A stretch of DNA of 28,520 nucleotides from Roseiarcus sp049514155 (lineage in GTDB: Bacteria; Pseudomonadota; Alphaproteobacteria; Rhizobiales; Beijerinckiaceae). Positions 1 through 7,843 of this stretch are shown piece by piece (within the stretch, counting starts at the first letter, position 1; each line of letters starts with the position of its first letter). The stretch spans positions 1 to 28,520 of the forward strand of contig NZ_JBEKVH010000034.1 in assembly GCF_049514155.1 (NCBI RefSeq). Direction: 5' to 3'. The notes under the pieces are model-generated. The model made no database searches and was not told the DNA's origin. It saw only the letters and a program-made list of their open reading frames with translations. Both the position numbers and the translations under genes were made by a program.

Positions 1-171
1 CGATGCGCCGCGGCCCTGCGGCATCATACCGCATTCTGACGGATTGCAAATCACAAAGAAGGTCCGCGCAGAGCGTCGATCCGCCCTGCGCCACGGTCGC
101 GGCGCGCGTCTTGACAGGACTGCGACTTTTGATAGGGCAAGGGTTTCGGCGGCAGGCGGACAGCGGTATTG

Positions 172-711
172 ATGGCTTCGGAGTTTGCCGGCGGCGGGAC
201 CCGAACGCGAACAGCCGTGCGGCCGTCGCGCGCCGCAGCCGTCGGGCTCGTCGCGGTCGGCTTGGCGCTGGCGAATGGCGGCGCGGCGGCGGCCGGCGAC
301 GCCGCGAGCGCCTGGGAGACGCGTTGCGAGACGCCGCCAGGCGCCGCAAACGAACAATGCGCGGTCATCCAGAGCGTCGTCGACGACCAGCGCCCGAACA
401 TCACCCTGGTGATCATTGCGCTCAAGACAGCCGACCATAAGAGTCGGCTGTTGCGGGTCATCGCCCCGCTCGGCGCGCTGCTGCCGACCGGCCTCGATCT
501 CAAACTCGACGCCGACGACGTCGGCCGGATGGGATTCGTGCGCTGCCTGCCCAACGGCTGCGTCGCCGAGACGCTGATCGACGACAAGCTTTTGCAGCGC
601 ATGGAAAGCGCGCAGACAATGACGTTCGTCCTGTTTCAGACGCCGGAGGAAGGCATCGGCGTGCCGGCGCCCATGGCGGGATTCAAGGACGCGTTCGACA
701 AACTGCCCTAA
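172..711 (+). CDS. IalB-family exported protein
   Basis: The product (179 aa) resembles the invasion-associated locus B (IalB) family, small periplasmic or envelope proteins common in Hyphomicrobiales. An N-terminal hydrophobic stretch (AAAVGLVAVGLALA, about residues 21-34) followed by an Ala-rich region looks like a signal peptide with cleavage near AAAAG. The mature part has the family pattern: a short segment with W-E-x-R-C, a central region of hydrophobic strands with G-x-L-L-P-x-G-L, then a cysteine pair (C-L-P-N-G-C) and a C-terminal segment ending in F-x-x-A-F-D-K-L. The ATG at 172 directly follows a TTG at 169; a GTG at 217 would give a tidier signal peptide, so the exact start is uncertain. 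The role is unknown; in pathogens the family is linked to cell envelope and host interaction, but it is also found in free-living species. Confidence 0.75.
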   Translation: MASEFAGGGTRTRTAVRPSRAAAVGLVAVGLALANGGAAAAGDAASAWETRCETPPGAANEQCAVIQSVVDDQRPNITLVIIALKTADHKSRLLRVIAPLGALLPTGLDLKLDADDVGRMGFVRCLPNGCVAETLIDDKLLQRMESAQTMTFVLFQTPEEGIGVPAPMAGFKDAFDKLP

Positions 712-778
712 GATTGAGCGGCGCGCCGCGACGCGGCCACGGCAAGAAGCACGTTTCAGCGACCCGGAGCGAGATTCG

Positions 779-1444
779 ATGAAGTCCATTGCCCTCCCCC
801 GCGCCCTCCCCTTGGCGCTGGCGCTTTCCGCCGCCGGCCTCCTCGGCGCCTGCAGCACGCTCGACAATTTCATGCCGGGCGCCCATTCGGTGCGCGACAC
901 CGCCCCGGTCCACAATGCCGACGCCGCGACGCCCGATTCGGAGAAGCCCGTCGCCTTGCCGCTCACCGCCGAAGAGCTCCAGTGTCCGCCGGTCGAGATC
1001 GACGAGGGCGGCGCGGCGGCGCGGATCGGCGGTCCCGACAACGCGACGGTGCGCTATCAGTTCGCCATCAGCCAGACGGCGCGCGAATGCGCGCCGGTGT
1101 CCGCCAATCAGTTCACCCTCAAGGTTGGCGTCTCAGGCCGCCTACTGATCGGCCCGGCCGGCAAGCCCGGGACCTACAGCGCGCCGCTGCGCGTCACTGT
1201 CCACGACGAGAACACGAAGAAGGACGCCTTCACCAAGGTCTACAAGGTCGAGGCGAGCGTGCCGGACAACGGCGACGCGCCGTTCGATCTCGTCACCGAA
1301 CCGATCGTCCTGCCGATGACCCGCACCGAGCTCGCCGACGACTACACGTTGACCGTCGGCTTCGACAACGGCAAGGCGGCGGCCCCGGCGCCGAAGCCGA
1401 AGAAGCCGCACCCGAAGCCGAAGAAGACCGACGCGCCGAATTGA
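779..1444 (+). CDS. putative lipoprotein of unknown function
   Basis: This encodes 221 aa with a clear lipoprotein signal: basic N-terminus, hydrophobic core, and lipobox L22-G23-A24-C25. Cys25 would be lipidated, anchoring the protein in a membrane, probably the outer one because the next residues are Ser-Thr rather than Asp. The body (about 60-200) is hydrophilic with alternating beta-strand-like segments. The C-terminus is a Lys/Pro-rich tail (K-P-K-K-P repeated) that could contact peptidoglycan or the polyanionic surface, which is inference. GGAGCGAG lies about 9 bases upstream of the ATG. It follows the IalB-like gene by 67 bp in the same direction and may be co-transcribed with it. I do not recognise a named family. 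Confidence 0.75.
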   Translation: MKSIALPRALPLALALSAAGLLGACSTLDNFMPGAHSVRDTAPVHNADAATPDSEKPVALPLTAEELQCPPVEIDEGGAAARIGGPDNATVRYQFAISQTARECAPVSANQFTLKVGVSGRLLIGPAGKPGTYSAPLRVTVHDENTKKDAFTKVYKVEASVPDNGDAPFDLVTEPIVLPMTRTELADDYTLTVGFDNGKAAAPAPKPKKPHPKPKKTDAPN

Positions 1445-1494
1445 CAAAGCGCGGCGCTTCGGGCTTCCTGCCCGAGTCAGTCGAAGACACCCAG

Positions 1495-1680
1495 CGGAAG
1501 AGTCCGGAGGCGTCAGCCTCCGGCGCCGAAGGCGCAACCGCCCCGGAAACGCTCAGGCCAATGGACCGTTGGGTGATGACGCTCTGGAAAGCGGCAGGCG
1601 CCGGCTGCGCGTCCGCCCACCGACGGGGGTAACCGCCGCGTTGCGGCGGGAAATCTCTCAGGTCTCGAGACAGAGGGGGC
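1495..1680 (+). promoter_or_regulatory. tandem glycine riboswitch
   Basis: Two consecutive glycine aptamers are visible ahead of gcvT. Aptamer 1 (about 1495-1590) carries GCGCCGAAGGCGCAACC, then CGGAAACGCTCAGG, then GGACC and CTCTGG. Aptamer 2 (about 1591-1680) carries CACCGACGGGGGTAACC, GGGAAATCTCTCAGGT and GACAGAGGGGGC. These blocks match the conserved core of the gcvT-type glycine riboswitch. The element ends about 70 nt before the gcvT ATG, leaving room for an expression platform (1681-1749). The riboswitch class is known to raise expression of glycine cleavage genes when glycine is abundant. Confidence 0.93.
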
Positions 1681-1749
1681 GCCGCGGGGTCCAACGCGCC
1701 TTAGACGTCGCGCCGCGGCCGCTCGATTGATTGCGACCGGGGTGCTTCC

Positions 1750-2880
1750 ATGTCGGATTCCGCGACGCTGCGTACGCCGCTTCACGCGCTGCATGTCGAA
1801 CTCGGCGCGCGGATGGGGCCGTTCGCCGGCTACGACATGCCGATTCAATTCTCATCCGGCATCCTCGCCGAACACCTCCATACCCGCGCCCACGCCGGCC
1901 TGTTCGACGTCTCGCACATGGGCCAGGCGGAACTCGTCGGATCCGACCACGCGACCGTCGCCGCCGCGCTCGAGCGACTCTGTCCGGCGGACTTTCTTGG
2001 CCTCGCGCCGGGCCGCCAGCGCTACAGCCAACTGCTCAACCCCGAGGGCGGAATCGTCGACGACCTGATGGTCTCGCGGCCGCCGGGGGCGGACGGCCGG
2101 CTCAACCTGGTCGTCAACGCCGCGCGCAAAGCCATTGATTTTGCGCTGCTCGAATCGAACCTTCCGCCCTCGGTTCGGCTGACGCGGCTCGACCGACTCG
2201 CGCTCGTCGCACTCCAGGGCCCAGCCGCCGTCGCCGTCCTCCAGCGGCTTGAGCCGAACAGCGGCCTCGCGGCGATGGCGTTCATGTCGACGCAGCCAGT
2301 CCGCTTCGGCCGAATCTCCGCTTTCGTCTCGCGCTCCGGCTACACGGGCGAAGACGGTTTCGAGATTTCGCTGCCGGCCGACGAGGCGGAAGCCTTCGCG
2401 CGGCGACTGCTCGCTGACCCTGACGTAGCGTCGATCGGCCTTGGCGCGCGCGATTCGCTGCGGCTGGAAGCGGGCCTCTGCCTCTACGGCCACGAGCTCG
2501 ACGAGACGATCGATCCGATCGAGGCCGGGCTCGCCTGGTCGATCCAGAAGCGGCGGCGGCTCGAAGGCGGGTTTCCCGGCGCGGCGCGCGTCCAGGCCGC
2601 GCTTGTCGCGGGCCCCGCGCGCAAGCGGGTCGGCCTCAGGCCGGACGGCCGCGCGCCGGCGCGCGAAGGCGCGGAAATCGTCGACGCCTCGGGCGCCGAG
2701 ATCGGCCGCATCACCTCCGGCGGCTTCGGACCTAGCGTCGGCGCGCCGATCGCCATGGGCTACGTCGCGAGTTCGGCCGCGGCTTCCGGAACGCCAGTGT
2801 CGCTGATGGTGCGCGGCAAGCCGCTTGCGGCGCGCGTTTCGCCCCTGCCCTTCCACCCCCACGCCTATCACCGCGGCTGA
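1750..2880 (+). CDS. gcvT: glycine cleavage system T protein (aminomethyltransferase)
   Basis: This 376-aa protein transfers the aminomethyl carbon from lipoylated H protein to tetrahydrofolate, releasing ammonia and giving 5,10-methylene-THF. The N-terminus has the family signature around G-x-Y-D-M-P-I-Q-F (residues 27-34) and F-D-V-S-H-M-G (52-58). The folate-site segment N-P-E-G-G-I-V-D-D (97-105) includes the conserved aspartate. The central S-R-S-G-Y-T-G-E-D-G-F-E block and the R-D-S-L-R-L-E-A-G block are typical. The C-terminal barrel domain has G-x-x-T-S-G-G-F-G-P-S. Length is normal for the family. The start gives a family-like N-terminus, but only a weak GGGG precedes it. It is the first gene of the riboswitch-controlled operon; gcvH follows after 28 bp. 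Confidence 0.97.
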   Translation: MSDSATLRTPLHALHVELGARMGPFAGYDMPIQFSSGILAEHLHTRAHAGLFDVSHMGQAELVGSDHATVAAALERLCPADFLGLAPGRQRYSQLLNPEGGIVDDLMVSRPPGADGRLNLVVNAARKAIDFALLESNLPPSVRLTRLDRLALVALQGPAAVAVLQRLEPNSGLAAMAFMSTQPVRFGRISAFVSRSGYTGEDGFEISLPADEAEAFARRLLADPDVASIGLGARDSLRLEAGLCLYGHELDETIDPIEAGLAWSIQKRRRLEGGFPGAARVQAALVAGPARKRVGLRPDGRAPAREGAEIVDASGAEIGRITSGGFGPSVGAPIAMGYVASSAAASGTPVSLMVRGKPLAARVSPLPFHPHAYHRG

Positions 2881-2908
2881 CGACCCGCTTGCGAAAAGGA
2901 ACGCGCTC

Positions 2909-3286
2909 ATGACCGAAACCCGCTACACCAAGGATCATGAATATGTGCGCGTCGAAGGCGACGTGGCCGTGATCGGCATCTCCGATCACGCCCAGCAGGC
3001 GCTCGGCGATGTCGTGTTCGTCGAACTGCCCGCCGTCGGCGCCGCGCTCGCCAAGGGCGACAGCGCAGCGGTGGTCGAGAGCGTCAAAGCGGCGAGCGAC
3101 GTCTTCGCGCCGGTCTCGGGCGAAGTGGTCGAGGTCAACGCGGACGTCGATGCGCAGCCTGGGCTGATCAACGAGGACGCGATGGGCCGCGGCTGGATTT
3201 TCAAGATCAAGCTCGCCAACGCGGGCGAGCTCGCCTCGCTGTTGAGCGAGGCCGACTACGAAGCCTTCCTCAAGACCCTCGCGTGA
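2909..3286 (+). CDS. gcvH: glycine cleavage system H protein
   Basis: The product (125 aa) is the lipoyl carrier that shuttles the aminomethyl intermediate between P, T and L proteins. The lipoylation site is Lys60 in the context V-V-E-S-V-K-A-A-S-D, exactly as in characterised H proteins. The N-terminal Y-T-K-D-H-E-Y-V block and the G-D-V-V-F-V-E-L-P block are also diagnostic. The reading frame is open further upstream, into the end of gcvT, but the ATG at 2909 is preceded by AAAGGA with good spacing and gives the normal H-protein length. It lies 28 bp after gcvT and 6 bp before gcvPA, consistent with one operon. Confidence 0.97.
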   Translation: MTETRYTKDHEYVRVEGDVAVIGISDHAQQALGDVVFVELPAVGAALAKGDSAAVVESVKAASDVFAPVSGEVVEVNADVDAQPGLINEDAMGRGWIFKIKLANAGELASLLSEADYEAFLKTLA

Positions 3287-3292
3287 GCCACA

Positions 3293-4651
3293 ATGCGCTA
3301 TCTGCCGTTCGACGCGACTGACCGCGCCCAGATGCTGACGCGCATCGGCGCGCCCGACATCGACGCCCTGTTCGCCGACATTCCCCCCGCCAAGCGACTC
3401 GCCGCGCCGCTCGACCTCTCGAACGGCCTGGGTGAGATCGAGGTCGAGCGGCGCCTGACGCGTATGGCCGGGCGCAACGTCGCGGCGGGGTCGGTTCCTT
3501 TCTTCCTCGGCGCCGGCGCCTATCGCCACCACGTCCCGGCGACCGTCGACCACCTGATCCAGCGTTCGGAATTCCTGACCAGCTACACGCCCTATCAGCC
3601 CGAGATCGCCCAGGGCACGTTGCAAGTGCTGTTCGAGTTCCAGACCCAGGTCGCCGCGCTGACCGGCATGGAGGTCGCCAACGCGTCGATGTACGACGGC
3701 TCGACCGCCTGCGGCGAAGCGATCCTGATGGCGCACCGCCTCACCCGCCGGCGCAAGGCGGTGCTGTCGGGCGGTCTGCATCCTCAATATTCGGACGTCG
3801 CCGCCACGCTCGGCGCGATGGCGAACGACGAGATCGTGCGCCTTCCGCTCGATCCGCGCGGCGCGGAGGACATCGCGGCTCAGATCGACGACGAGACGAG
3901 CTGCGTCGTCGTCCAGTCGCCTGACTTCTTCGGAAACCTCCGCGACCTCGAGCCGATCGCCGCCGCCGCCCACGCCAAGGGCGCGCTGCTGGTCGCCGTC
4001 TTCACCGAGGCGGTGTCGCTCGGCGCGGTGCGATCGCCGGGCGAAATGGACGCCGACATCGTCGTCGGCGAAGGCCAGTCGATCGGCAACGCGCTCAATT
4101 TCGGCGGCCCCTATGTCGGCCTGTTCGCGACCCGGCTGAAGAACGTGCGGCAGATGCCGGGACGGCTCGCCGGCGAAACGGTCGACGCCGATGGGCGACG
4201 CAGCTTCGTGCTGACGCTGTCGACCCGCGAGCAGCACATTCGTCGCGAGAAGGCGACGAGCAACATCTGCACCAATTCCGGCCTGTGCGCGCTCGCCTTC
4301 TCGATCCATCTGACGCTGCTCGGAGAAACGGGCCTGCGCCGCGTCGCCGCGCTCAATCACGCCGCCGCGGTCGATCTTGCCGAGCGACTCGGGGCGATTC
4401 CCGGCGTCAGCGTGCTCAACGACGCGTTTTTCAACGAATTCACCATCCGCACGCCGCGCGATGCGGCGGAGCTGATCGACGACCTCGCTGCGCGCGGAAT
4501 CATCGGCGGCCTGCCGGTGGCGCGGCTCGCGCCGCGCGCCGGGCTCGACGACCTGATCGTCGTCGCCGCCACCGAAGTCTCGACGCCGGCCGACCGGCAA
4601 GCCTATGCGGAGGCGCTCGCGCAAAGTCTGCAAGGGGGGCGACAGAAATGA
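3293..4651 (+). CDS. gcvPA: glycine dehydrogenase (decarboxylating) subunit 1
   Basis: This 452-aa protein is the N-terminal half of a split P protein. Together with GcvPB it decarboxylates glycine and loads the aminomethyl group on lipoyl-GcvH. Family blocks include M-R-Y-L-P at the start, F-L-G-A-G-A-Y-R-H-H-V-P, S-Y-T-P-Y-Q-P-E-I-A-Q-G, M-Y-D-G-S-T-A and the T-R-E-Q-H-I-R-R-E-K-A-T-S-N-I-C-T-N segment. As expected for this subunit, the PLP-binding lysine is not here but in GcvPB. It begins 6 bp after the gcvH stop with little ribosome-binding signal, suggesting coupling to gcvH translation. Its TGA overlaps the gcvPB start codon. Confidence 0.97.
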   Translation: MRYLPFDATDRAQMLTRIGAPDIDALFADIPPAKRLAAPLDLSNGLGEIEVERRLTRMAGRNVAAGSVPFFLGAGAYRHHVPATVDHLIQRSEFLTSYTPYQPEIAQGTLQVLFEFQTQVAALTGMEVANASMYDGSTACGEAILMAHRLTRRRKAVLSGGLHPQYSDVAATLGAMANDEIVRLPLDPRGAEDIAAQIDDETSCVVVQSPDFFGNLRDLEPIAAAAHAKGALLVAVFTEAVSLGAVRSPGEMDADIVVGEGQSIGNALNFGGPYVGLFATRLKNVRQMPGRLAGETVDADGRRSFVLTLSTREQHIRREKATSNICTNSGLCALAFSIHLTLLGETGLRRVAALNHAAAVDLAERLGAIPGVSVLNDAFFNEFTIRTPRDAAELIDDLAARGIIGGLPVARLAPRAGLDDLIVVAATEVSTPADRQAYAEALAQSLQGGRQK

Positions 4652-6192
4652 ACAACCAGGGTCGCCCCACCCGCCCGAACGCGGGCGACGCGCCGCGCCG
4701 CGGCACGTTCACCGGCAACCGCGCCCTCGACATCGAAGAGGCGCTGATCTTCGAGACCGGCCGGCTCGACGCGACCGGCGTCGACTTCGAAGCGCCGACG
4801 CCGTTCGCCTCGAAACTCGGCGCGCACGCGCGCGACGGAGCGATCGGCCTGCCCGGCCTCACCGAGCCGGAGGCGGTGCGCCATTACGTGCGACTGTCGC
4901 GCAACAATTATTCGATCGACGCCGGGCTCTATCCGCTCGGCTCGTGCACGATGAAGCACAACCCGCGCCTCAATGAGAAGATGGCGCGCCTGCCGGGCTT
5001 CGCCGATCTCCATCCGCTGCAGCCGATCGCCACCGTGCAGGGCGCGTTGGAGCTGATCGATTCGCTGGCGCATGCGCTGCTGACGCTGACCGGCATGAGC
5101 GCGGTGGCGATGTCGCCGAAGGCCGGCGCGCACGGCGAATTGTGCGGCATGATGACGATCAAAGCGGCGCTGGCCGCACGCGACGAGGACAAGACCCGCA
5201 CCGTGGTCCTGGTGCCCGATTCCGCTCACGGCACCAATCCCGCCACCGCGGCGCTGATCGGCTTTTCGGTGCGCGCGGTTCCGGCGGAGGCCGACGGCGT
5301 TGTCAGCGCCGAAGCGGTGCGCGCGGCGCTGGCGCCCGACGTCGCCGCGATCATGCTCACCAATCCCAACACCTGCGGCCTGTTCGAACGCAGCATCGTC
5401 GAGATCGCCGACGCCGTGCATGCGGCGGGCGCCTATTTCTATTGCGACGGCGCGAATTTCAACGCGGTGATGGGCAAGACGCGGCCCGGCGACCTCGGCG
5501 TCGACGCGATGCACATCAACCTGCACAAGACCTTCTCGACGCCGCACGGCGGCGGCGGCCCAGGCGCCGGACCGGTGGTCCTGTCCGAGCGGCTCGCGCC
5601 GTTCGCGCCGGCGCCGTCGATCGTCAGGAACGGCCCATCGCTGTCGCTCGCCGAACACAGCGAAGGGACGCAGGCGTTCGGCCGCATGAGCGCCTTCCAC
5701 GGCCAGGTCGGCATGTTCGTGCGCGCCCTCTCCTACATCCTGTCGCACGGCGGCGACGGGCTGCGGCAGGCCGCGGAGGACGCAGTGCTCGCCGCCAATT
5801 ACGTGCGCGCCTCGCTCGTCGACCTGATGTCGGCCCCCTTCGGCGACCGGCCGTGCATGCACGAAGCCCTGTTCGACGACCGCTGGCTGAAGGACACGGG
5901 CCTGACGACGCTCGACTTCGCCAAGGCGATGATCGACGAAGGCTACCACCCGATGACGGTGTATTTTCCGCTGGTTGTGCATGGCGCGATGCTGATCGAG
6001 CCGACCGAATCGGAATCGAAGGCGAGCCTCGACCTGTTCATCATGACATTGCGCGACCTGGCGATGAGCGCGCTCGCCGGCGAGCGCGAGCGCTTCGTCG
6101 CCGCGCCGGTCGCCGCGCCGCGACGGCGACTCGACGAGACGCGGGCGGCGCGCCAGCCGACGCTGCGCTGGGCGAAGCCGGCGCCGGCCTAA
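4648..6192 (+). CDS. gcvPB: glycine dehydrogenase (decarboxylating) subunit 2
   Basis: This 514-aa protein is the PLP-carrying half of the split P protein. The cofactor lysine is Lys294 in H-I-N-L-H-K-T-F-S-T-P-H-G-G-G-G-P-G. Upstream blocks N-N-Y-S-I-D, G-S-C-T-M-K-H-N-P and D-S-A-H-G-T-N-P-A-T are typical. The frame is open for 121 codons upstream within gcvPA, but the ATG at 4648 has AAGGGGGG eight bases before it and overlaps the gcvPA stop as ATGA, so it is the likely start. The final 40 or so residues are an Ala/Arg-rich tail without obvious function. It is the last gene of the operon; no lipoamide dehydrogenase gene follows, so GcvL must be encoded elsewhere. Confidence 0.97.
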   Translation: MNNQGRPTRPNAGDAPRRGTFTGNRALDIEEALIFETGRLDATGVDFEAPTPFASKLGAHARDGAIGLPGLTEPEAVRHYVRLSRNNYSIDAGLYPLGSCTMKHNPRLNEKMARLPGFADLHPLQPIATVQGALELIDSLAHALLTLTGMSAVAMSPKAGAHGELCGMMTIKAALAARDEDKTRTVVLVPDSAHGTNPATAALIGFSVRAVPAEADGVVSAEAVRAALAPDVAAIMLTNPNTCGLFERSIVEIADAVHAAGAYFYCDGANFNAVMGKTRPGDLGVDAMHINLHKTFSTPHGGGGPGAGPVVLSERLAPFAPAPSIVRNGPSLSLAEHSEGTQAFGRMSAFHGQVGMFVRALSYILSHGGDGLRQAAEDAVLAANYVRASLVDLMSAPFGDRPCMHEALFDDRWLKDTGLTTLDFAKAMIDEGYHPMTVYFPLVVHGAMLIEPTESESKASLDLFIMTLRDLAMSALAGERERFVAAPVAAPRRRLDETRAARQPTLRWAKPAPA

Positions 6193-6280
6193 AGGCCGCG
6201 ACCACGGACCGCTTGGCGCCGCGCGCGCTTGCCCGCATACTGGCGCGACGCAACATTCAACCGGCGGAAGGGGCTAAGCG

Positions 6281-7054
6281 ATGAACCGCAGCTTGACGCG
6301 AGCGCGCGCGGCGTGGCTCGCCTGCGCGTTGGTTGCGTTTGCCGCAGCGGCCGCGGCCCAACAGACGCCCGCGCCATCCCCCGGCGCGGCCGCTGCGCCT
6401 GCGGCTTCGCCGTCCGCCGCCGCGCCGGCGCCGAGCGAGGCTGCATCCTCGCCCGCGGCGACTCCGACCCCCGCCTCCGCTTCGCCTGCCCCGGTCCCCT
6501 CGCCGGGCGCGCCGGCGCCGGCCGCCAATCCTTCCCCGGCCGCGACGCCGGCGCCCACGCCCAGCGCGGCTTCCGGCGACAGCGACGGCTCGATGGGCGA
6601 AACGACCGACCTGACGGCGCGGCCCGCCGCCTACCTAGACGGCAGGGCCGGCCGCGACGAAGTCTATTCGGCAATCATCGGCGCAATCGGCCTGGTGCGG
6701 ACTGAGATCGGCAAGGCCGGGCTCAAGCCGGTCGATCATCCGATCGCCATCTTCCTCGAGGCCGACGATTCCGGCTTCAAGTTCCGCGCTGCGGTGCCGC
6801 TCGCCGGAGCGCCCGACGGCAAGACCCAACTCTCCGATGCGGTGAAGATCGGCGAGACGCCGGTCGGCAAGGCGATGCGATTCGAGCATCGCGGCGCCTA
6901 TGACGACATCGACGGCACCTACGAGGCGATCACCGCCTATCTCGACGAAAAGGGCGTCGACGCCCAGGACGTCTTCGTCGAGGAATACCTCAACGACATC
7001 AAATCGCCCGAAGACCCCAATCTGCAGGTCGACATCTACGTGCTATTGAAATGA
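6281..7054 (+). CDS. exported GyrI-like domain protein with Ala/Pro-rich linker
   Basis: The product (257 aa) has three parts. Residues 1-26 form a signal peptide (basic start, Ala-rich core, cleavage near AAA-QQ). Residues about 27-105 are a low-complexity Ala/Pro/Ser segment, probably an extended linker. Residues about 120-257 match the GyrI-like small-molecule-binding fold (SOUL/AraC effector-binding superfamily), with R-F-E-H-R-G-A-Y-D-D-I followed by Y-E-A-I-T-A-Y-L and the acidic F-V-E-E-Y-L-N-D near the end. Such domains usually bind small hydrophobic ligands or act as hydrolases inside the cell; an exported copy suggests a periplasmic role, which is inference. GGAAGGGG precedes the ATG. 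Its TGA overlaps the next gene's ATG by 4 bp. Confidence 0.8.
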   Translation: MNRSLTRARAAWLACALVAFAAAAAAQQTPAPSPGAAAAPAASPSAAAPAPSEAASSPAATPTPASASPAPVPSPGAPAPAANPSPAATPAPTPSAASGDSDGSMGETTDLTARPAAYLDGRAGRDEVYSAIIGAIGLVRTEIGKAGLKPVDHPIAIFLEADDSGFKFRAAVPLAGAPDGKTQLSDAVKIGETPVGKAMRFEHRGAYDDIDGTYEAITAYLDEKGVDAQDVFVEEYLNDIKSPEDPNLQVDIYVLLK

Positions 7055-7734
7055 CCGAAGCCGCGGCGGTCCTGTTCGACCTCGACGGCACGCTGACCGA
7101 TTCCGCGGCCGGAATCCAGCGATCTACGCGCGAGGCCTTGCGCCGGCTCAACGCCGAGGATGGCGGCGCCCGGCCGATTCCAGCCGAGTCAGAACTCGGC
7201 TGGATCGTCGGTCCGCCGTTGCGCGAGAGCTTCGCCAAGCTCGCCGGCGACGAGAACGCCGACCGGATGCTAGAGTTCTACCGCGAGCGCTACGACACGA
7301 TCGGCATTTTCGAGAACAAGGTCTACGACGGCGTCGCGGCGGCGCTCGATCATCTGCGCGCGCGCGGCGACCGCCTGTTCGTCGCGACATCGAAGCGACG
7401 GGCGGATGCGCAACGCGTCGTCGCGCACTTCGGCCTCGACCACTATTTCGACGGAGTCTACGGCGCGAATTCGGACGGGCGGGGCGCGGAGAAGAGCACG
7501 GTCCTGACGGCGGCGATCGCCGGCGCACGGCTCGAAGCGGCGCAGCGCATCGTGATGATCGGCGACCGCCGCTACGACGCGCTCGGCGCGCGCGCGGTCG
7601 GCATTCCGGCGATCGGCGCGCTATGGGGCTACGGCGACCGAGCGGAGCTGACCGAAGCCGGCGCCGACCCGATCATCGCCTCGCCGCGCGAGATCCCCAA
7701 TGCGGTCGACGCGGTGTTCGCTCGGGCGGTGTAA
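7051..7734 (+). CDS. HAD-family phosphatase, phosphoglycolate phosphatase-like
   Basis: This 227-aa protein is a HAD superfamily IA hydrolase. Motif I is F-D-L-D-G-T with nucleophile Asp10 and acid/base Asp12. Motif II is in V-A-T-S-K, the motif III lysine is in E-K-S-T-V, and motif IV is M-I-G-D-R-R-Y-D. The helical cap lies between about residues 16 and 90. The closing segment G-I-P-A-I-G-A-L-W-G-Y-G is common in phosphoglycolate phosphatase-like members, though substrate cannot be read from sequence. The start codon overlaps the stop of the upstream GyrI-like gene (ATGA), so the two are probably co-translated. The gene ends just before a palindromic repeat. Confidence 0.85.
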   Translation: MTEAAAVLFDLDGTLTDSAAGIQRSTREALRRLNAEDGGARPIPAESELGWIVGPPLRESFAKLAGDENADRMLEFYRERYDTIGIFENKVYDGVAAALDHLRARGDRLFVATSKRRADAQRVVAHFGLDHYFDGVYGANSDGRGAEKSTVLTAAIAGARLEAAQRIVMIGDRRYDALGARAVGIPAIGALWGYGDRAELTEAGADPIIASPREIPNAVDAVFARAV

Positions 7735-7746
7735 CACCTCGACTTG

Positions 7747-7837
7747 CCCTCACCCCGGCCCTCTCCCGCATACGGGAGAGGGGGCGAAACCCTTCTCCCG
7801 CATGCGGGAGAAGGTGGCGCGAAGCGCCGGATGAGGG
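7747..7837. repeat. composite palindromic intergenic repeat
   Basis: The element lies between two convergent genes. Outer arms CCCTCACCCCGG (7747-7758) and CCGGATGAGGG (7827-7837) enclose three hairpins: a 10-bp stem with loop CATA at 7759-7782, a perfect 24-bp palindrome at 7791-7814 (CCTTCTCCCGC and complement), and GGCGC-GAA-GCGCC at 7816-7828. This layout matches a dispersed repeat widely seen in proteobacterial intergenic regions. It could end transcription from both sides or stabilise 3' ends; no run of T follows, so intrinsic termination is uncertain. Confidence 0.8.
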
Positions 7838-7843
7838 GAAGCC

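Noticed and set aside
111..138. TTGACA as a promoter for the IalB-like gene
   Set aside because: The -35 is perfect but no acceptable -10 box stands 16-18 bases downstream.
3..440. A 145-codon frame at the window start
   Set aside because: It is Arg-rich and out of frame with the IalB-like gene, which has a signal peptide and family motifs.
2732..4633. A 633-codon minus-strand open frame, and a further one of 459 codons at 4603-5982
   Set aside because: Both are antisense to the gcv operon, whose proteins are unmistakable; composition is typical of antisense frames in GC-rich DNA.
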